Part shown: in pieces, positions 5,401 to 6,812 of the stretch
Position numbering within the stretch: the first letter of the stretch is position 1
Layout: each line of letters opens with the position of its first letter
From: Candidatus Pacearchaeota archaeon
GTDB taxonomy: Archaea; Nanoarchaeota; Nanoarchaeia; Pacearchaeales; GW2011-AR1
Reading direction: 5' to 3'
Length of the DNA: 6,812 nt
Assembly (NCBI GenBank): GCA_002690445.1
Contig: NZER01000486.1
Location: 1-6,812, forward strand
The notes under the pieces: generated by a model
Databases searched by the model: none
The model's input: the letters and a program-made list of their open reading frames with translations, nothing else
What the model was told of the DNA's origin: nothing
Translations under genes and position numbers: made by a program

Positions 5401-6633
5401 ATGGCAGGTGTTAATATTGGAAATGTCGGGTTAACTTTTACTCGATTCCTAGATGGCGTTGTTGAGACGCTGAATCATACTTCAAAATCTCGTAACTTGG
5501 TTCGGAAAGACGATAATTGGACGGGTTCTCATATTGAGGGTCGAATCCATACTGCTCGTTCAACCGCCATTGGCTATGTTGAGGACGGCGGCGCCTTCCC
5601 AACGGCCGATAAGCAAGATTACGCAACCTATAAGGCGTTCCGTAAATTCATCGTTGGCTCTATTCAGCTAACCGATGGGGCCATGGCTACTGCCTCTAAA
5701 TCACCCAATGTGGCGCGGGATGTAATCACTTCCGAAGTCAAAGGGATGATGAACAATATTCTCAAGTTCGAGAATGGAATGTTTTTCCGTGATGGAACGG
5801 GTACAGTTGCCACCCTTGCAGGTACACCGGCATCTATTTCGTCTAACGTCGAAGTCGATGATGCTCGCATGTTGTGGGATGGTGGAACCTATGAGGTTCG
5901 AGACTCCGCAGATATTACTACTCTTCATGGCTCTAATACTTTGAGTTCTGTTGAGAGTGCGGTGAACTCAAGTGGCAATATGGAAACGAGTTGGTCTTCT
6001 GCTCTTCCTGCCGCCGCAGCATCCGGTGATTTTCTTGTTTGGAGTGGTTCGGTAAATCGAGCCATCACAGGTCTTGATAAATTGATTGGTGATTCACTGA
6101 CTGGAACATTTCAATCCGTTACCATGTCTAGCAACCCTCGATATACATCGTTGGTGCTAGAGAACAATAGCGTTAACCGGGATTTAACTCCCTCGTTATT
6201 TCGGCAAATGCTTGCGGGGATTATGTCGCGAACTGGTTCAGAGCGTCCTGCTGACGGACTGACTGTTCTTTGTAACTCTTGGCAAGCAATCAATGTTGAA
6301 GAACTATACGAAGGTGAACTTCGTTTGACTCCTGAAAGCAAAGTGGGCGGTTTGTCTGTCGCTAGTTTTCAATCTTCTTTAGGGCGAATTGACATCATGG
6401 TTGATACAGACTGTCTGTACAACAAGATGTTCTTTGCCGACTTCTCTAAGATTTACAGAGCAGTTCAAAAGCAGCTAGGTTGGCGGCGTGAAGGTGGCAG
6501 CATCTTCAAGCGTTCTGACGTAGCCGGTGTTTGGACTGCGACTGCCATGGAAATTGCGGAACTTTATATTAAGGAACGTAATACCTGCGGCAAGATTGTA
6601 GATCTCAACGAAACCAAATCAACTGCTTATTAG
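5401..6633 (+). CDS. Major capsid protein, HK97 fold, 410 aa
   Basis: The main shell protein of the virion. Its layout follows the HK97 fold: an N-terminal arm (1-38); an E-loop-like stretch (about 40-75, WTGSHIEGRIHTARSTAIGY then VEDGGAFPTA); the P-domain strand KAFRKFIVGSIQLTD (78-92); a long spine helix (about 103-129) ending at FFRDGTGTVATLAG, a typical turn after the spine; a beta-rich middle (145-255) with DFLVWSGSVNRAITGLDKLI; and an A-domain-like part (262-365) with an ADGLTVLCNSWQAI strand and helix. There is no N-terminal delta domain, in keeping with the separate scaffold gene. The chosen start removes 16 residues that would overlap the scaffold gene. Cys 291, 338 and 396 are scattered with no metal-binding pattern. 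The gene ends TAGTAAATAA, so a second stop lies directly behind the first. Confidence 0.92.
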   Translation: MAGVNIGNVGLTFTRFLDGVVETLNHTSKSRNLVRKDDNWTGSHIEGRIHTARSTAIGYVEDGGAFPTADKQDYATYKAFRKFIVGSIQLTDGAMATASKSPNVARDVITSEVKGMMNNILKFENGMFFRDGTGTVATLAGTPASISSNVEVDDARMLWDGGTYEVRDSADITTLHGSNTLSSVESAVNSSGNMETSWSSALPAAAASGDFLVWSGSVNRAITGLDKLIGDSLTGTFQSVTMSSNPRYTSLVLENNSVNRDLTPSLFRQMLAGIMSRTGSERPADGLTVLCNSWQAINVEELYEGELRLTPESKVGGLSVASFQSSLGRIDIMVDTDCLYNKMFFADFSKIYRAVQKQLGWRREGGSIFKRSDVAGVWTATAMEIAELYIKERNTCGKIVDLNETKSTAY

Positions 6634-6647
6634 TAAATAAAAGCTGA

Positions 6648-6665
6648 GAGGGGCTAACGCCCCTT
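6648..6665 (+). terminator. GC-rich hairpin after the capsid gene (weak terminator or mRNA-stabilising stem)
   Basis: AGGGGC (6649-6654) pairs with GCCCCT (6659-6664) around a TAAC loop, with one further G-T pair outside. No T run follows (next bases TAATGCG), so classical termination is doubtful. A stem here could limit read-through or protect the abundant capsid transcript. Confidence 0.5.
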
Positions 6666-6691
6666 AATGCGAGGAAGGTGGAGGTTTTATT

Positions 6692-6812
6692 ATGGCAGAT
6701 AGACGAGGAATTTCAGGCAAGGCTTTGGCTCGCCTGGACAACTCCCTTGGTGTACCGACGTTTATTCTTAATAAGGATATTAGCGGAGCGGCAACGACTG
6801 TAGTTGTTTCCG
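6692..6812 (+). CDS. N-terminus of unidentified protein downstream of the capsid gene (3' truncated)
   Basis: ATG 6692 is preceded by a strong purine-rich site, GGAGG at 6680-6684, 7 nt upstream. Forty residues are visible before the window ends, beginning MADRRGISGKALARLDNSLG and continuing VPTFILNKDISGAATTVVVS. No motif identifies it. The position after the capsid gene would suit a decoration, head-completion or adaptor protein, which is inference from common phage gene order. The 58-nt gap before it holds the capsid hairpin. Confidence 0.75.
   Translation, partial: MADRRGISGKALARLDNSLGVPTFILNKDISGAATTVVVS

Overview
The window looks like part of the virion-structure (head assembly) module of a tailed double-stranded DNA bacteriophage, or a prophage or metagenomic contig of one. 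The evidence is the gene order: small virion-like genes, a large portal protein, a scaffold-like acidic coiled-coil protein, an HK97-fold major capsid protein, then the start of another gene. Genes are tightly packed, with 1-nt gaps or overlaps and strong GGAGG/AAGGGG-type ribosome binding sites, which points to a bacterial host. No integrase, terminase, tail or tRNA gene is recognisable here, so lifestyle and tail morphology cannot be decided. The long (783 aa) portal is closer in size to P22-type portals than to the shorter T7 or HK97 types.

Bases 1-1415 hold four short plus-strand genes that I cannot assign to families: the C-terminus of a charged, probably coiled-coil protein; a 168-aa methionine-rich protein; a 49-aa extremely basic protein; and a 194-aa methionine-rich protein with six tandem MPQG repeats. 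They are joined by 1-nt overlaps or gaps and lead directly into the portal gene (1427-3778). They are probably co-transcribed and translationally coupled, and may be minor virion or assembly proteins.

Bases 3765-4360 interrupt this operon. A minus-strand gene for a 78-aa HTH_17/excisionase-like DNA-binding protein ends inside the 3' end of the portal gene. It has its own plausible sigma70-type promoter and ribosome binding site. Upstream of it lie 359 non-coding bases that are unusually structured: two imperfect CTTT...AAAG palindromes, a perfect 15-bp inverted repeat, a plausible plus-strand promoter, and an imperfect tandem duplication of about 41 bp built on TTAATTAATTAG and GCGTAACT. This is the most interesting part of the window: a possible self-contained regulatory cassette that could set scaffold and capsid expression separately from the portal operon.

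Bases 4361-6633 hold the scaffold-like protein (341 aa) and the major capsid protein (410 aa), separated by 14 nt. In tailed phages the scaffold shapes the procapsid, the capsid protein assembles around it, and the portal occupies one vertex and later passes DNA. A G/C-rich hairpin follows the capsid gene, and a further gene starts at 6692 and runs off the window.
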